Positions 1 to 6,850 of a DNA stretch of 16,131 nt are shown piece by piece. The position numbers and the translations under genes are program-made. The stretch covers positions 1-16,131 of the forward strand of contig CAIJMB010000049.1 in assembly GCA_903821715.1 (NCBI GenBank), given 5' to 3'. The notes beneath the pieces were generated by a model, which made no database searches, had not been told where the DNA came from, and saw only the letters and a program-made list of their open reading frames with translations. This DNA is from an uncultured Flavobacteriales bacterium. Lineage in GTDB: Bacteria > Bacteroidota > Bacteroidia > Flavobacteriales > Schleiferiaceae. Numbering within the stretch: position 1 is the stretch's first letter; every line of letters begins with the position of its first letter.

Positions 1-6
1 TAAAAG

Positions 7-81
7 AGCCCGCGGGAGGTTGGCGGATTTCGGTTCGCCAGGTGTATAGGGTAGTTTTCTCCCGCGGGCTTCCCTTTTTTT
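7..81 (+). terminator. Long-loop inverted repeat with T-tract; probable terminator
   Basis: A perfect 11-bp inverted repeat (AGCCCGCGGGA at 7-17, its complement at 60-70) encloses 42 bases. Inside, a smaller hairpin (21-27 with 34-40, including one G-U pair) is visible. On the plus strand the outer stem is followed by TCCC and seven T at 75-81, as expected of a rho-independent terminator for a gene lying left of the window. On the minus strand the same stem is followed by CTTTTA, so it could also end the operon that stops at 89. The loop is unusually long for a plain terminator, so this may instead be the 3' end of a structured RNA. No tRNA, tmRNA or SRP RNA signature is recognised. Confidence 0.5.
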
Positions 82-88
82 ATGGGCG

Positions 89-331
89 CTATTCTTTGGG
101 CGGCCACATGGCCATCCAATCCTGGTACATGCTATTGAAGTGAACGCGAACGCGCTCGAGAAATTCCGGAGTCACCGTGGCCCACACGGCAGTGGGGCTG
201 GGGAATCGGTCGGTCGGGTAGCGGTACGTCTGCTTCATGGGGCCAGCCTCGATTTCCACGAGGTAGTTCGATCCAAAGTGAAACAACTGAATCCGAAACG
301 TAGGGTGGGGAAGTTGGTCGACGACGCGCAC
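89..331 (-). CDS. Small hypothetical protein (80 aa)
   Basis: This 80-residue protein has no family I can name with confidence. It has no signal peptide, membrane segment or cysteine. It is rich in aromatic residues and begins with a Leu-Pro-His-Pro stretch followed by an alternating pattern suggesting beta-strands (about residues 10-45). The second half looks helical (about 52-75) and ends WPPKE. The start is GTG at 331, the only reasonable choice because an in-frame stop (the receptor's TAA, 341-343) lies three codons upstream. It is the last gene of the minus-strand operon, nine bases after the TonB-dependent receptor, and is followed by the inverted repeat at 7-70. The tight spacing and the sensible composition make a real gene likely. 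Similar short soluble proteins occur in Bacteroidota, but I cannot assign a function. Confidence 0.6.
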   Translation of the reverse strand: MRVVDQLPHPTFRIQLFHFGSNYLVEIEAGPMKQTYRYPTDRFPSPTAVWATVTPEFLERVRVHFNSMYQDWMAMWPPKE

Positions 332-340
332 GGTAAAGCC

Positions 341-2485
341 TTATAAATCAGCGCGAAGGCTGATGTTAATCAATCGATTGGTCAAGTAGTTGGGGACCGC
401 GTAGTAGCTCGCAGTACTGATGTCCATGACCCAAAAATAACTGGCGGTGTTGCGGATCTCGAGAAGGTTGTACACCTCGAGGGCGAGTCGTGGCGTGATT
501 CCGCGCCAGGTTGGTAGCACGCGCTCAAATCCCAAATCCATGCGGCGGTAGGGCGGAGCCTTAAACGGCTTCGGGTTCTCAAGCGGCAGGCCGAACGGGA
601 ACCCGCCTGTGACATTGGTGACCAGGTACACACGGTTTTGCGGCTGGCCAGGTAGGTGGTCCTCGACCCGCATGCTGAAGGCGAATCGGTAGTCTGTTCC
701 GCGCCGTTGCCACACGTCGTCAAAGCGTTCGCGGGCCCGAAAGAGCGAGAGCGAAATCCATGACTCGGCGTTTCCCACCCACGTGCTGTGCAGCTGCTGG
801 TCCAGGCCGTAAATCACGGCGAGGCCGGGATCGGTTCCGAGGTAGCGAATGCGCATACCGTCTTGCTCAAAGGCAAACGCGCGGTCCTGGTACTTGAGGT
901 AGGCCTCGACTTGGTACATCCAGGGGCGCCCGAGGCGGGTTCCGTAGCGCTTGGTGCCCGCGATGAGGTGCCATGCGTGCTGCATTCGGGCGTCGGTTTC
1001 GAGTCCGTTGGCCGTCCAGTTGCGGAGCTCGCGCACGCTTGCCGTTTGCGCGTAGCTGCCCGCGTTGAGGTAGGCCAGCCAGGTGCTGCGCCCTGTCGGG
1101 CCCACCGAAATGGAGGCGCGGGGACTCCACCGCCATTCGCCCGAGCGGCTGTCGCGCACGAGGCGCTGACCTGCTCGAAGCTGTACGCTGTAGGCGGGGC
1201 CAACCCACTGCTGGCTCCATGTAGATGAGAGCCAGTGCTTGATGTTGCGCAATTCGCCTTGGCTTTGCAGCACCGAATACAGTTCGAGTGTGCTGTCGGG
1301 CACGTACGACGTGTCGTTGGGTCCGATCACCACAAGCGTGGGTTGGTGGTTAAGGCTGTAGCCGGCGGAATCCAAGTTGATCCATTCCGACACCCGATCC
1401 TGCGCAAACTGAACGCGCTGACCGACCGTCCAATGCAATTGAGCGGATTCGTTAATCATATGAGTGCCGCGTAAAGCACTGTGGAACTCGCGTACCCACA
1501 GGTCATTGCGCGCGTAGCGCTGAAAGCCGCCGCTGCCGCGCAAGTAGCTGATTTCGCCGAATTGGTCGGACCCCATGTTGGTATTGACGTCCCCGAGGCG
1601 GTAGGCCGACTCGACGTCGGAGTGCTCGCGTTCAAGGGCTTGCGACCAACTGACTTCGGCATCCAATACGCTTCGTTGACCGAGCGCCCGCCGGGTGCGC
1701 CACCCAGCAAAGGCGTTTTCAAACCCATAGAATTCGGTGCCCGCCATCGCGACCTGAAGGCGCAGAACCTGAGTTACGGTTCCAAACTCCGTGGTCCGGC
1801 TGGTGGGCGCCAACCTGAAGCCGTTGGACTGAGCAATTCCCAAAAATTCGTGCCGCCAGGCCCCGTGTCGGCCGCTCCATACGATTTGGGCATCGCGTGA
1901 ATCGGCGCGAAAGTCACCCGAGACGTCGCCCGTGCGGGCAAAGAGTACGTTGCTTCGGTAGCGCAGGCTCACCCCGAGGTTTCCGTGCCACAGCGTGGCT
2001 CCGCCCGAGAATCCGCCCAGGCGCACGCGAGCCTTTGACGAATCGCTGCGTCCGTAGTTGACTTCGAGTGCCGACGAAAGTTTGTCGCCCAACTCCGCAT
2101 GAAATCCGCCGGCAGTAAACGTGAGCGACGAGACGAGGTCGGGATTGAGCACGCTCAAACCCTCCTGCTGCCCAGAGCGAGCGAGCTGGGGCCGGTACAG
2201 CTCAAAACCGTTCACGTACACGAGGTTCTCGTCGTAGGTTCCGCCGCGCACACTGTACTGGCTGCTCAACTCGTCGCTCGCCACCACGCCTGGGAGCGTG
2301 CGCAGTAGCGACTCCACGGACCCGGTCGGCGTACCAAGTCCCCCGAGTGTTCCGGATTTCAGTCGAATTTGGCTCGTCTCGGTGCGCACCCGTTCGCCGG
2401 TCACCGTAGCTTCTTGGAGCTGGGTTCCGCGCTTAATGGTGTCGTTGAGGGCTGCAGCGAGCAGCGCCGTCGCGAGCAAGCTCAA
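341..2485 (-). CDS. TonB-dependent outer-membrane receptor
   Basis: Outer-membrane TonB-dependent receptor of 714 residues, a family that imports large or scarce ligands using energy passed from TonB-ExbB-ExbD. A TonB-box-like stretch (QEATVTGER, about 24-32) is followed by the plug domain (about 40-145, with YSVRGGTYDENLVYVNG as its most recognisable part) and a beta-barrel rich in aromatic and charged residues to the C-terminus. No N-terminal carboxypeptidase-regulatory domain is fused, but the gene just upstream encodes one. The start is TTG at 2485, three bases after the upstream stop. An in-frame TAA lies immediately before it, so no longer reading is possible. The predicted signal peptide (about residues 1-13) is short and lacks a positive N-region, so export from this start is slightly doubtful. 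The ligand is unknown, and no SusD-like partner is present, which argues against a polysaccharide-uptake locus. Confidence 0.88.
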   Translation of the reverse strand: MSLLATALLAAALNDTIKRGTQLQEATVTGERVRTETSQIRLKSGTLGGLGTPTGSVESLLRTLPGVVASDELSSQYSVRGGTYDENLVYVNGFELYRPQLARSGQQEGLSVLNPDLVSSLTFTAGGFHAELGDKLSSALEVNYGRSDSSKARVRLGGFSGGATLWHGNLGVSLRYRSNVLFARTGDVSGDFRADSRDAQIVWSGRHGAWRHEFLGIAQSNGFRLAPTSRTTEFGTVTQVLRLQVAMAGTEFYGFENAFAGWRTRRALGQRSVLDAEVSWSQALEREHSDVESAYRLGDVNTNMGSDQFGEISYLRGSGGFQRYARNDLWVREFHSALRGTHMINESAQLHWTVGQRVQFAQDRVSEWINLDSAGYSLNHQPTLVVIGPNDTSYVPDSTLELYSVLQSQGELRNIKHWLSSTWSQQWVGPAYSVQLRAGQRLVRDSRSGEWRWSPRASISVGPTGRSTWLAYLNAGSYAQTASVRELRNWTANGLETDARMQHAWHLIAGTKRYGTRLGRPWMYQVEAYLKYQDRAFAFEQDGMRIRYLGTDPGLAVIYGLDQQLHSTWVGNAESWISLSLFRARERFDDVWQRRGTDYRFAFSMRVEDHLPGQPQNRVYLVTNVTGGFPFGLPLENPKPFKAPPYRRMDLGFERVLPTWRGITPRLALEVYNLLEIRNTASYFWVMDISTASYYAVPNYLTNRLINISLRADL

Positions 2486-2488
2486 ACC

Positions 2489-3112
2489 TTAGCGTTTTTT
2501 TAAGGATTCAAAAAACTGCGCCCAAGCAAATGGATCGCTCAAGCGTCCGAGAATCGCCGTGGCTCCGTTGCTGCCGTAGTACCGACCTGAATTGTAAAGC
2601 TGCTGCTCTTGAGCCTGTATGATGTAGCGCTGCATCTCATTGGAGCTCATTCCCATGGCCGCTGCTTTTTCTTTCAGCGCCTGAATGGCGAGGTTGCGCA
2701 ACGCTACATCGCGCTGCGTCGTTTCGATCTCCATGCGCAGTAGTTCGCGGTTCAAATCTTCGGGCCGTGGCCACGGGTAGAGCACGACTTCGTCGAGTTC
2801 GATGCGGTTCCAGCGCATGAACACGGTGGCGAGGTAGCTCTTGCCGTGCAGGCTGTCCGGAACCCAAAGCTGCTCCTCTTCAAAACCAAAGCGACGAAAC
2901 TTGAGGGTGTCACCCGGAACCGCCGTAATGCTGAAAAAACCATCATCCCCGGTCGTGGTGGTGGTTCCGCGCTTGGCTACCCACAGGCGCGCGTTCGGAA
3001 CCGTTTGAAGCGTCGAGTCCTGAGTCAGCACCACGCCGCTCACTTGAACCACGGATTGGCCCGAGAGCACGAGGCTGGCGCCCCACAGTATTGCGGCAAA
3101 AAATCGACTCAT
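2489..3112 (-). CDS. Exported carboxypeptidase-regulatory-like domain protein
   Basis: A 207-residue exported protein. The signal peptide covers about residues 1-19 (MSRFFAAILW onward). A carboxypeptidase-regulatory-like beta-sandwich follows at about 22-105: a SGVV strand, the GDDGFFSI turn typical of the fold, and a LDEVVLYP strand. A charged helical C-terminal part (115-207) ends in WAQFFESLKKR. Stand-alone proteins of this build are common in Bacteroidota, often near TonB-dependent receptors; the role is probably protein interaction at the envelope. The ATG at 3112 is chosen because it opens the signal peptide and overlaps the upstream M23 stop as ATGA (3109-3112), indicating translational coupling; a longer in-frame reading would bury the signal peptide. 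Its TAA lies in the same frame as the receptor start, with a single GGT codon between them. Confidence 0.82.
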   Translation of the reverse strand: MSRFFAAILWGASLVLSGQSVVQVSGVVLTQDSTLQTVPNARLWVAKRGTTTTTGDDGFFSITAVPGDTLKFRRFGFEEEQLWVPDSLHGKSYLATVFMRWNRIELDEVVLYPWPRPEDLNRELLRMEIETTQRDVALRNLAIQALKEKAAAMGMSSNEMQRYIIQAQEQQLYNSGRYYGSNGATAILGRLSDPFAWAQFFESLKKR

Positions 3113-4578
3113 AAGTTGGTAGTAAAGGTAGTGAGGTTGCCCAGCTCGTCTTGAACCTGAACGTATAGCGTACCAATCTCTTCGCCCACATGCACCGCTA
3201 GGGTATTCGTTTTGGCGTCCAGGTAGGCCCAGCACCATTGGCCATTGATCTGTGCGCGAACTACTTCCACATCCAATTCGTCGTTGACCTGGAGCAGAAC
3301 ACTTCCACTTGGGGTTCTCCGAATAAAGCGGCAGCTTGGGCCCTCCGTGTCGATGCGTATTTCGGCGGAGCCGCAGGTTTTTGACGTGTAGCGAATGGCT
3401 CCGTCACTGGTGCGAATTCCAGGTATTTTGGCGGAACCGCGTCCATCCCGTACCGCCAAGTACGTCTTGTCCCACAGCGAATCATGGATTCCGTGCGGAA
3501 CCCAATCGTAGTGCACCGGCTTGATTGCCGCGACGTCTGGAGTCACCCGAATCGAACGCCCTTCGGCAGACAGTGTCATATTCTGTTTCCATGCAAAAGC
3601 TCGGGCGGGCACATGAAGGGTCACCGCTCCATCGCGCAGCGTCGCTGCCGGTTGAGGCACTCTGTCCTCGAATTCCTTCACGCGAACCACACCATTCCAA
3701 ACACGCGCACTGCCCGAGTGAATTGCTACGGCATACCGCCCACTCGCCCGAGGGAAGTCCAAATGGTGCCGCCAGCCCGGGGCGGGTTGGGTAGGAGTGG
3801 GGTGAATCAGAAATCCGCGAACACCTTGCTGCTGGTGCAAACCCAGAGCGAGTCCTGCGTCTGCACCCCGCTGAACGTCAAAGCTCCAGCGGTTGAGTGA
3901 CCACTGGGCGCGAAGGCTGTCGGTCACGTGGACGTCAAAGTCCTGTTCGGGCAACGTGACTGCGAGGTCGTACCACGATGCGACCGAAACCGAATCTCCA
4001 GCGGGACGCCAGCGACCATCACTCAATGCCCATAGTTTGGGATGGCTTGGATCAACAGGGATGGCTAGGCCGTGGGCCGAGGGGTCCAAAATCTCTTCGC
4101 TGGCTTGGTCCCGAACCTCAAAGTGCAGGTGGGGTCCGCCTGATGCTCCCGAATTGCCACTTATTCCGATCACAGTGCCTGCGTCAACCGATAGCATTCC
4201 TTTGGGTGGATAAAGGTCGAGGCGGTAGCTGCCGCGGCGTCGGGCTTCAGACTCGGTGAACTGCCAGATTTCGTCGCTAAACGACTCCAAGTGTCCGTAC
4301 ACGGTAGTGAACCCGTTCGGATGGTCGATGTAAAGCGCCCAGCCGTAGCCGTCCGGGCGGATGACGATGCGGCGCACCCAACCGTCCGCCACGGCGTACA
4401 CGGGTTTGCCGGTGACTCCGCCGGTCCGAAGGTCGATTCCGCTGTGAAAGTGGTGGTTGCGCAGCTCCGCGAGCTCGCCTGAAACCGCAAGCGGCCCGTC
4501 CAATGGCTGGTGTACGATGAGCTGACTCCAAAGCGGAACCGCCACCATCCACGCGAGCAGCGAAGCGATTTTTGGCAT
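3109..4578 (-). CDS. Exported M23-family (LytM-like) metallopeptidase
   Basis: A 489-residue exported protein with a LytM/M23 zinc endopeptidase domain, a family that cleaves peptide cross-links of peptidoglycan. The signal peptide spans about residues 1-18. The peptidase domain (about 40-165) keeps the zinc ligands His45 and Asp49 (HSGID), the YGHL motif (His96), and HLHFE with His150 and His152, so it looks catalytically intact. The remaining ~310 residues look beta-rich and are not recognised as a named domain. The start is ATG at 4578, which places the signal peptide at the N-terminus; the longer in-frame reading to 4890 would run across the divergent gene. It is first in the minus-strand operon and shares ATGA with the next gene. 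A -7-like box (4583-4590) sits four bases before the start. A role in envelope growth or division would fit the divergent zapA, but that is inference. Confidence 0.9.
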   Translation of the reverse strand: MPKIASLLAWMVAVPLWSQLIVHQPLDGPLAVSGELAELRNHHFHSGIDLRTGGVTGKPVYAVADGWVRRIVIRPDGYGWALYIDHPNGFTTVYGHLESFSDEIWQFTESEARRRGSYRLDLYPPKGMLSVDAGTVIGISGNSGASGGPHLHFEVRDQASEEILDPSAHGLAIPVDPSHPKLWALSDGRWRPAGDSVSVASWYDLAVTLPEQDFDVHVTDSLRAQWSLNRWSFDVQRGADAGLALGLHQQQGVRGFLIHPTPTQPAPGWRHHLDFPRASGRYAVAIHSGSARVWNGVVRVKEFEDRVPQPAATLRDGAVTLHVPARAFAWKQNMTLSAEGRSIRVTPDVAAIKPVHYDWVPHGIHDSLWDKTYLAVRDGRGSAKIPGIRTSDGAIRYTSKTCGSAEIRIDTEGPSCRFIRRTPSGSVLLQVNDELDVEVVRAQINGQWCWAYLDAKTNTLAVHVGEEIGTLYVQVQDELGNLTTFTTNL

Positions 4579-4582
4579 TCCA

Positions 4583-4590
4583 CCAAGATA
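4583..4590 (-). promoter_or_regulatory. Possible -7 box for the M23 operon
   Basis: Read on the minus strand this is TATCTTGG, a near match to the Bacteroidota -7 consensus TAnnTTTG. It ends four bases before the M23 start codon. No convincing -33 TTTG is seen at the usual distance, so it is tentative. Confidence 0.3.
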
Positions 4591-4611
4591 GAAATTCCCG
4601 TGCCAAACTGC

Positions 4612-4619
4612 TACCTTTG
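4612..4619 (+). promoter_or_regulatory. Probable -7 box for the coiled-coil/zapA operon
   Basis: TACCTTTG matches the Bacteroidota -7 consensus TAnnTTTG exactly and ends four bases before the ATG at 4624. Transcription would begin at or next to the start codon, giving a leaderless mRNA. A clear -33 element is not visible. Confidence 0.5.
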
Positions 4620-4623
4620 GCCA

Positions 4624-4914
4624 ATGGCGGATTCCCTCGATCGCATTGGCGTCATTCAGGCCCAAGTTCACGACCTCATCGGTAAGTACCGTCTTGCGGT
4701 GGGCGAGCTCGAACAGCAGTCGGGCGTGGTGGCCGAGCAGGACCGAAAAGTGCGCGAACTCAGCGCTCAAATCAAGGCGCTGCGTAGCGAAAACGAGGAA
4801 CTTCGACTTTTGCTGTCCTTTAACGGCGATGCCGCTGCTCGAGCTAAGTTGGCCAAGCAGCTGCAGTCGTGGTCCAAAGAGATTAACCAAGTGATTTCGA
4901 AACTTCAGCCATGA
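4624..4914 (+). CDS. Small coiled-coil protein upstream of zapA
   Basis: A 96-residue soluble, highly charged protein. Heptad-like spacing from about residue 5 to 65 (ELEQQSGVVAEQDRKVRELS, then KALRSENEELRLLL) indicates a long coiled coil, and a second short helix covers about 70-95. It ends ISKLQP. It has no signal peptide and should be cytoplasmic. Size, coiled-coil character and coupling to zapA (shared ATGA at 4911-4914) suggest a Z-ring-associated partner, functionally like ZapB, but homology to ZapB is not demonstrable by eye. The start at 4624 is chosen because the -7-like box lies immediately upstream and the preceding in-frame codons overlap the divergent M23 gene. Short coiled-coil genes in this place are common in Bacteroidota and usually annotated as hypothetical. 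Confidence 0.75.
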   Translation: MADSLDRIGVIQAQVHDLIGKYRLAVGELEQQSGVVAEQDRKVRELSAQIKALRSENEELRLLLSFNGDAAARAKLAKQLQSWSKEINQVISKLQP

Positions 4915-5219
4915 GCCAGGACCAACTTCGCATCAAAGTGAACATCGGTGGACGTGCGTATCCGTTGACGATTCCGCGCGCTGAAGAAGAGCAGGTGCGC
5001 AAAGCGGTGGCCTTGATTCAGAGCACCGTAAGCCGTTTTGAGGAGCGTTATGCCGTGGGTGACAAGCAAGATGCCTTGGCGATGTGCGCACTCCAAATGG
5101 CCAACCAGGTGGCGAGCTTGCAGCAAACTTCTGCGCCACAAGGCGAAGAAGATGAGCGACTCAAGCAGATTCAGGGTCAGCTCGACGCGGTACATGGCAC
5201 CAAGCGCACTGCGCTTTAG
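4911..5219 (+). CDS. zapA: Cell division protein ZapA
   Basis: ZapA, 102 residues, a cytoplasmic protein that binds and cross-links FtsZ filaments to stabilise the division ring. The N-terminal beta-strand head is recognisable (LRIKVNIGGRAYPLTIPRAE, 6-25), followed by the EEEQVRKAVALIQ helix (25-37) and the long dimerisation helix with its DALAMCALQMANQV segment (about 53-66). The length is normal for the family. The start overlaps the preceding gene's stop (ATGA), so the two proteins are probably made together. Its TAG overlaps the convergent HAD gene's stop by four bases, leaving no room for a terminator between them. In many Bacteroidota ribonuclease Y (rny) follows zapA; here it does not. 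Confidence 0.92.
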   Translation: MSQDQLRIKVNIGGRAYPLTIPRAEEEQVRKAVALIQSTVSRFEERYAVGDKQDALAMCALQMANQVASLQQTSAPQGEEDERLKQIQGQLDAVHGTKRTAL

Positions 5220-5812
5220 CGCGGACTCAAGTCGGTGATTGTCGGCTGGACTTCGTTGCGAAGCGCCCAGTAGGCTTGGTAGCGCGGCGACCAAACGCGG
5301 CGCTCGGCCACGGCCGTGTGAAGCCAACCCATTTCAGTTACGTAGGATTCGCACCAGCGACGTACGGCTCCCTCGGGCTGAATCCATTCATCGACCAATC
5401 CTTCGGCTTGGGCAACGTCTTGAATCGCTTTGGTAAAGTCCCATTGAACCATGGCCCGCCGGCCCACCAAAGCTGCGAGGCCAAGGTCAAGTACGTCGTC
5501 AAACACAAAACCCCATTGATCTGCGGGTACGCCCCAGCGAGCTTCAAGCAGAGGTACGGCTTTGGTCTTGTCCCGAGCATAAAAGATAAAATCGTCGTAG
5601 TGCTCCCGCTGCACAAGGAACTCGGCCGTCGGATTTCGTTCGCCAGTGACAATTGCCACGCGAAGCAGTTCACCGGTTGCGGCATAGTGCGCAAAACGCA
5701 GCAGGTTGAGCCCCATCGTGTCGTGCTCGCTAAAGTCGGATTGCCCATCGGGTCGCTTGCGCCCGTTGGTCCACACGCCGTCCCAGTCGAGGATTAGGGC
5801 TTTGATTTGCAT
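5216..5812 (-). CDS. KdsC-like HAD-superfamily phosphatase
   Basis: A 198-residue cytoplasmic HAD hydrolase most like KdsC, the phosphatase that removes phosphate from Kdo-8-phosphate. Motif I is DWDGVWTNG (Asp9 nucleophile, Asp11), motif II is VTGER (Thr56), motif III is Lys82/Lys84, and motif IV is FDDVLDL (Asp105, Asp106, Asp109). The segment after motif I (SEHDTMGLNLL) and the late GAVRRWCE both resemble KdsC. All catalytic residues are present. The protein is slightly longer than KdsC (about 170-188 residues), with an extra C-terminal tail. It has no cap domain, as in KdsC. Its ATG shares a base with the stop of the transaldolase-CBS gene (TAATG), so the two are translationally coupled and probably act in one pathway. 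The substrate is unknown; Kdo-8-phosphate is possible but the partner gene argues for something else. Confidence 0.82.
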   Translation of the reverse strand: MQIKALILDWDGVWTNGRKRPDGQSDFSEHDTMGLNLLRFAHYAATGELLRVAIVTGERNPTAEFLVQREHYDDFIFYARDKTKAVPLLEARWGVPADQWGFVFDDVLDLGLAALVGRRAMVQWDFTKAIQDVAQAEGLVDEWIQPEGAVRRWCESYVTEMGWLHTAVAERRVWSPRYQAYWALRNEVQPTITDLSPR

Positions 5813-6825
5813 TAGCCGTTGATGTCTTGTATGTCAATCAATCCGAGCGCATTACCTGCCTCATCTTCAACTAAAAGTTGATCCACTTTAGTCTCCGCAA
5901 AGCGGCGGTAGGCTTCGTTCAGCAGTGCGCTTCCTGATATTGCGAACGGGACTTTCAGGCTGTGCACGGTCCGAACTGGAGCGTTCACGTCGAGGGTTTC
6001 GCGCTGTTCAATGAGTCGACGAAGGTCACCGTCCGTGAAGAGTCCGACGGCACGTCCCTGTTCGGCCAGCACTACGGCACCTAGACCACTGACGGTCATA
6101 GCGACGAGGGCGTCCCTCACGGGCGTATCGGGCGAAACAATGGCCTGGGTCGGACGAAGTACGGATTCTACGCGAACCGTCATGCGGCGGTGGTCCTCGT
6201 CAAACTGTGCGGTTCCGAGAGTCGTGAGGTGGTTGTTGGGCAGCTGCTGGCAGACCGACCAAGGAACCGTGACCGCATCCACACCCAAGTCCATGGCGTT
6301 GCGTACGTGCTCGCTGTGGCGCACGGACGAAAACATCACCTTGGACGCGTAGCCGTGGCGCTCCTTGAATGCGACGATTCCGTCGACGAGCGAGAGCGCG
6401 TCTGTACCTTGATCTTGAAGGCGTCCGACCAACGGACAGACATAGGTCGCGCCGGAATTCATGGCCATGTAGGCTTGCTGGGGCGTATAAATCAGGTGGA
6501 CATTGGTCATAATGCCCTCTTTGCTCAGACGCGCACAAGCTTGGACGCCATGCAGCGAGACGGGAATTTTGAACACCGTCGTCTCGAGCGCTAGCCCCAT
6601 GGCCAGCAAGCGGTGCGCTTCTGCGACGATTTCGTCGGCGGAATTCCCAAGGGCCTCCACCTGGATTACGGGCACGTGCTTTGCCGTCTCGAGGAGCCAG
6701 GCGTCGACGTCTGCAACACCTTGACGCTGAAGGAAGGTGGGGGTCGTGGTGAGTCCGTAAAAGATTCCGAGTTGAAAAGCGGCCGAAATTTCAGTGGGGT
6801 TGGCCGAATCGAGGTATAATTCCAT
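5812..6825 (-). CDS. Transaldolase-like protein fused to a KdsD-type CBS pair
   Basis: A 337-residue cytoplasmic fusion. Residues 1-215 are a TalC/FSA-type transaldolase barrel: MELYLD start with Asp6, Schiff-base Lys86 (VFKIPVS), Asn108, Arg135 (PLVGR), and FSSVRH with Ser167 and Arg169. Two conserved positions differ: the usual TTNPS is TTTPT (Thr28 for Asn), and the usual TNVTL is TNVHL (His110 for Thr). Residues about 225-337 are two CBS domains closely resembling those of KdsD, arabinose-5-phosphate isomerase (GLFTDGDLRR at 261-270; VDQLLVEDEAG at 314-324), but the SIS isomerase domain is absent. It is coupled through TAATG to the KdsC-like phosphatase. I infer an aldolase or transaldolase making a phosphorylated sugar that the phosphatase dephosphorylates, with the CBS pair sensing a nucleotide or nucleotide-sugar. 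It is not a pentose-phosphate housekeeping enzyme with any certainty. ATG at 6825 gives the canonical N-terminus. Confidence 0.85.
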   Translation of the reverse strand: MELYLDSANPTEISAAFQLGIFYGLTTTPTFLQRQGVADVDAWLLETAKHVPVIQVEALGNSADEIVAEAHRLLAMGLALETTVFKIPVSLHGVQACARLSKEGIMTNVHLIYTPQQAYMAMNSGATYVCPLVGRLQDQGTDALSLVDGIVAFKERHGYASKVMFSSVRHSEHVRNAMDLGVDAVTVPWSVCQQLPNNHLTTLGTAQFDEDHRRMTVRVESVLRPTQAIVSPDTPVRDALVAMTVSGLGAVVLAEQGRAVGLFTDGDLRRLIEQRETLDVNAPVRTVHSLKVPFAISGSALLNEAYRRFAETKVDQLLVEDEAGNALGLIDIQDING

Positions 6826-6830
6826 GGAGC

Positions 6831-6837
6831 CAAAGTA
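6831..6837 (-). promoter_or_regulatory. Possible -7 box for the transaldolase-CBS/HAD operon
   Basis: Read on the minus strand this is TACTTTG, one base shorter than the Bacteroidota consensus TAnnTTTG. It ends five bases before the ATG at 6825, implying a leaderless or nearly leaderless transcript. It forms the left arm of the inverted repeat at 6831-6857. Confidence 0.4.
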
Positions 6838-6850
6838 CGAAGCCTGTGCG

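Noticed and set aside
7..70. tRNA or other known structured RNA
   Set aside because: The fold has no cloverleaf, anticodon arm or CCA-type end, and the GGTTCG is inside a hairpin rather than a T-arm.
3113..3238. N-terminal extension of the carboxypeptidase-regulatory-like gene
   Set aside because: It overlaps the M23 gene by 130 bases and buries a good signal peptide; the ATGA overlap start is better.
341..4578. Polysaccharide utilisation locus
   Set aside because: There is a TonB-dependent receptor but no SusD-like lipoprotein and no glycoside hydrolase or lyase.
4579..4890. N-terminal extension of the M23 gene
   Set aside because: It would run across the divergent coiled-coil gene and place the signal peptide in the interior of the protein.
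5276..5797. Plus-strand open frame (173 codons) opposite the HAD gene
   Set aside because: Its complement carries all four HAD motifs and is coupled to its neighbour; the plus-strand product has no domain-like pattern.
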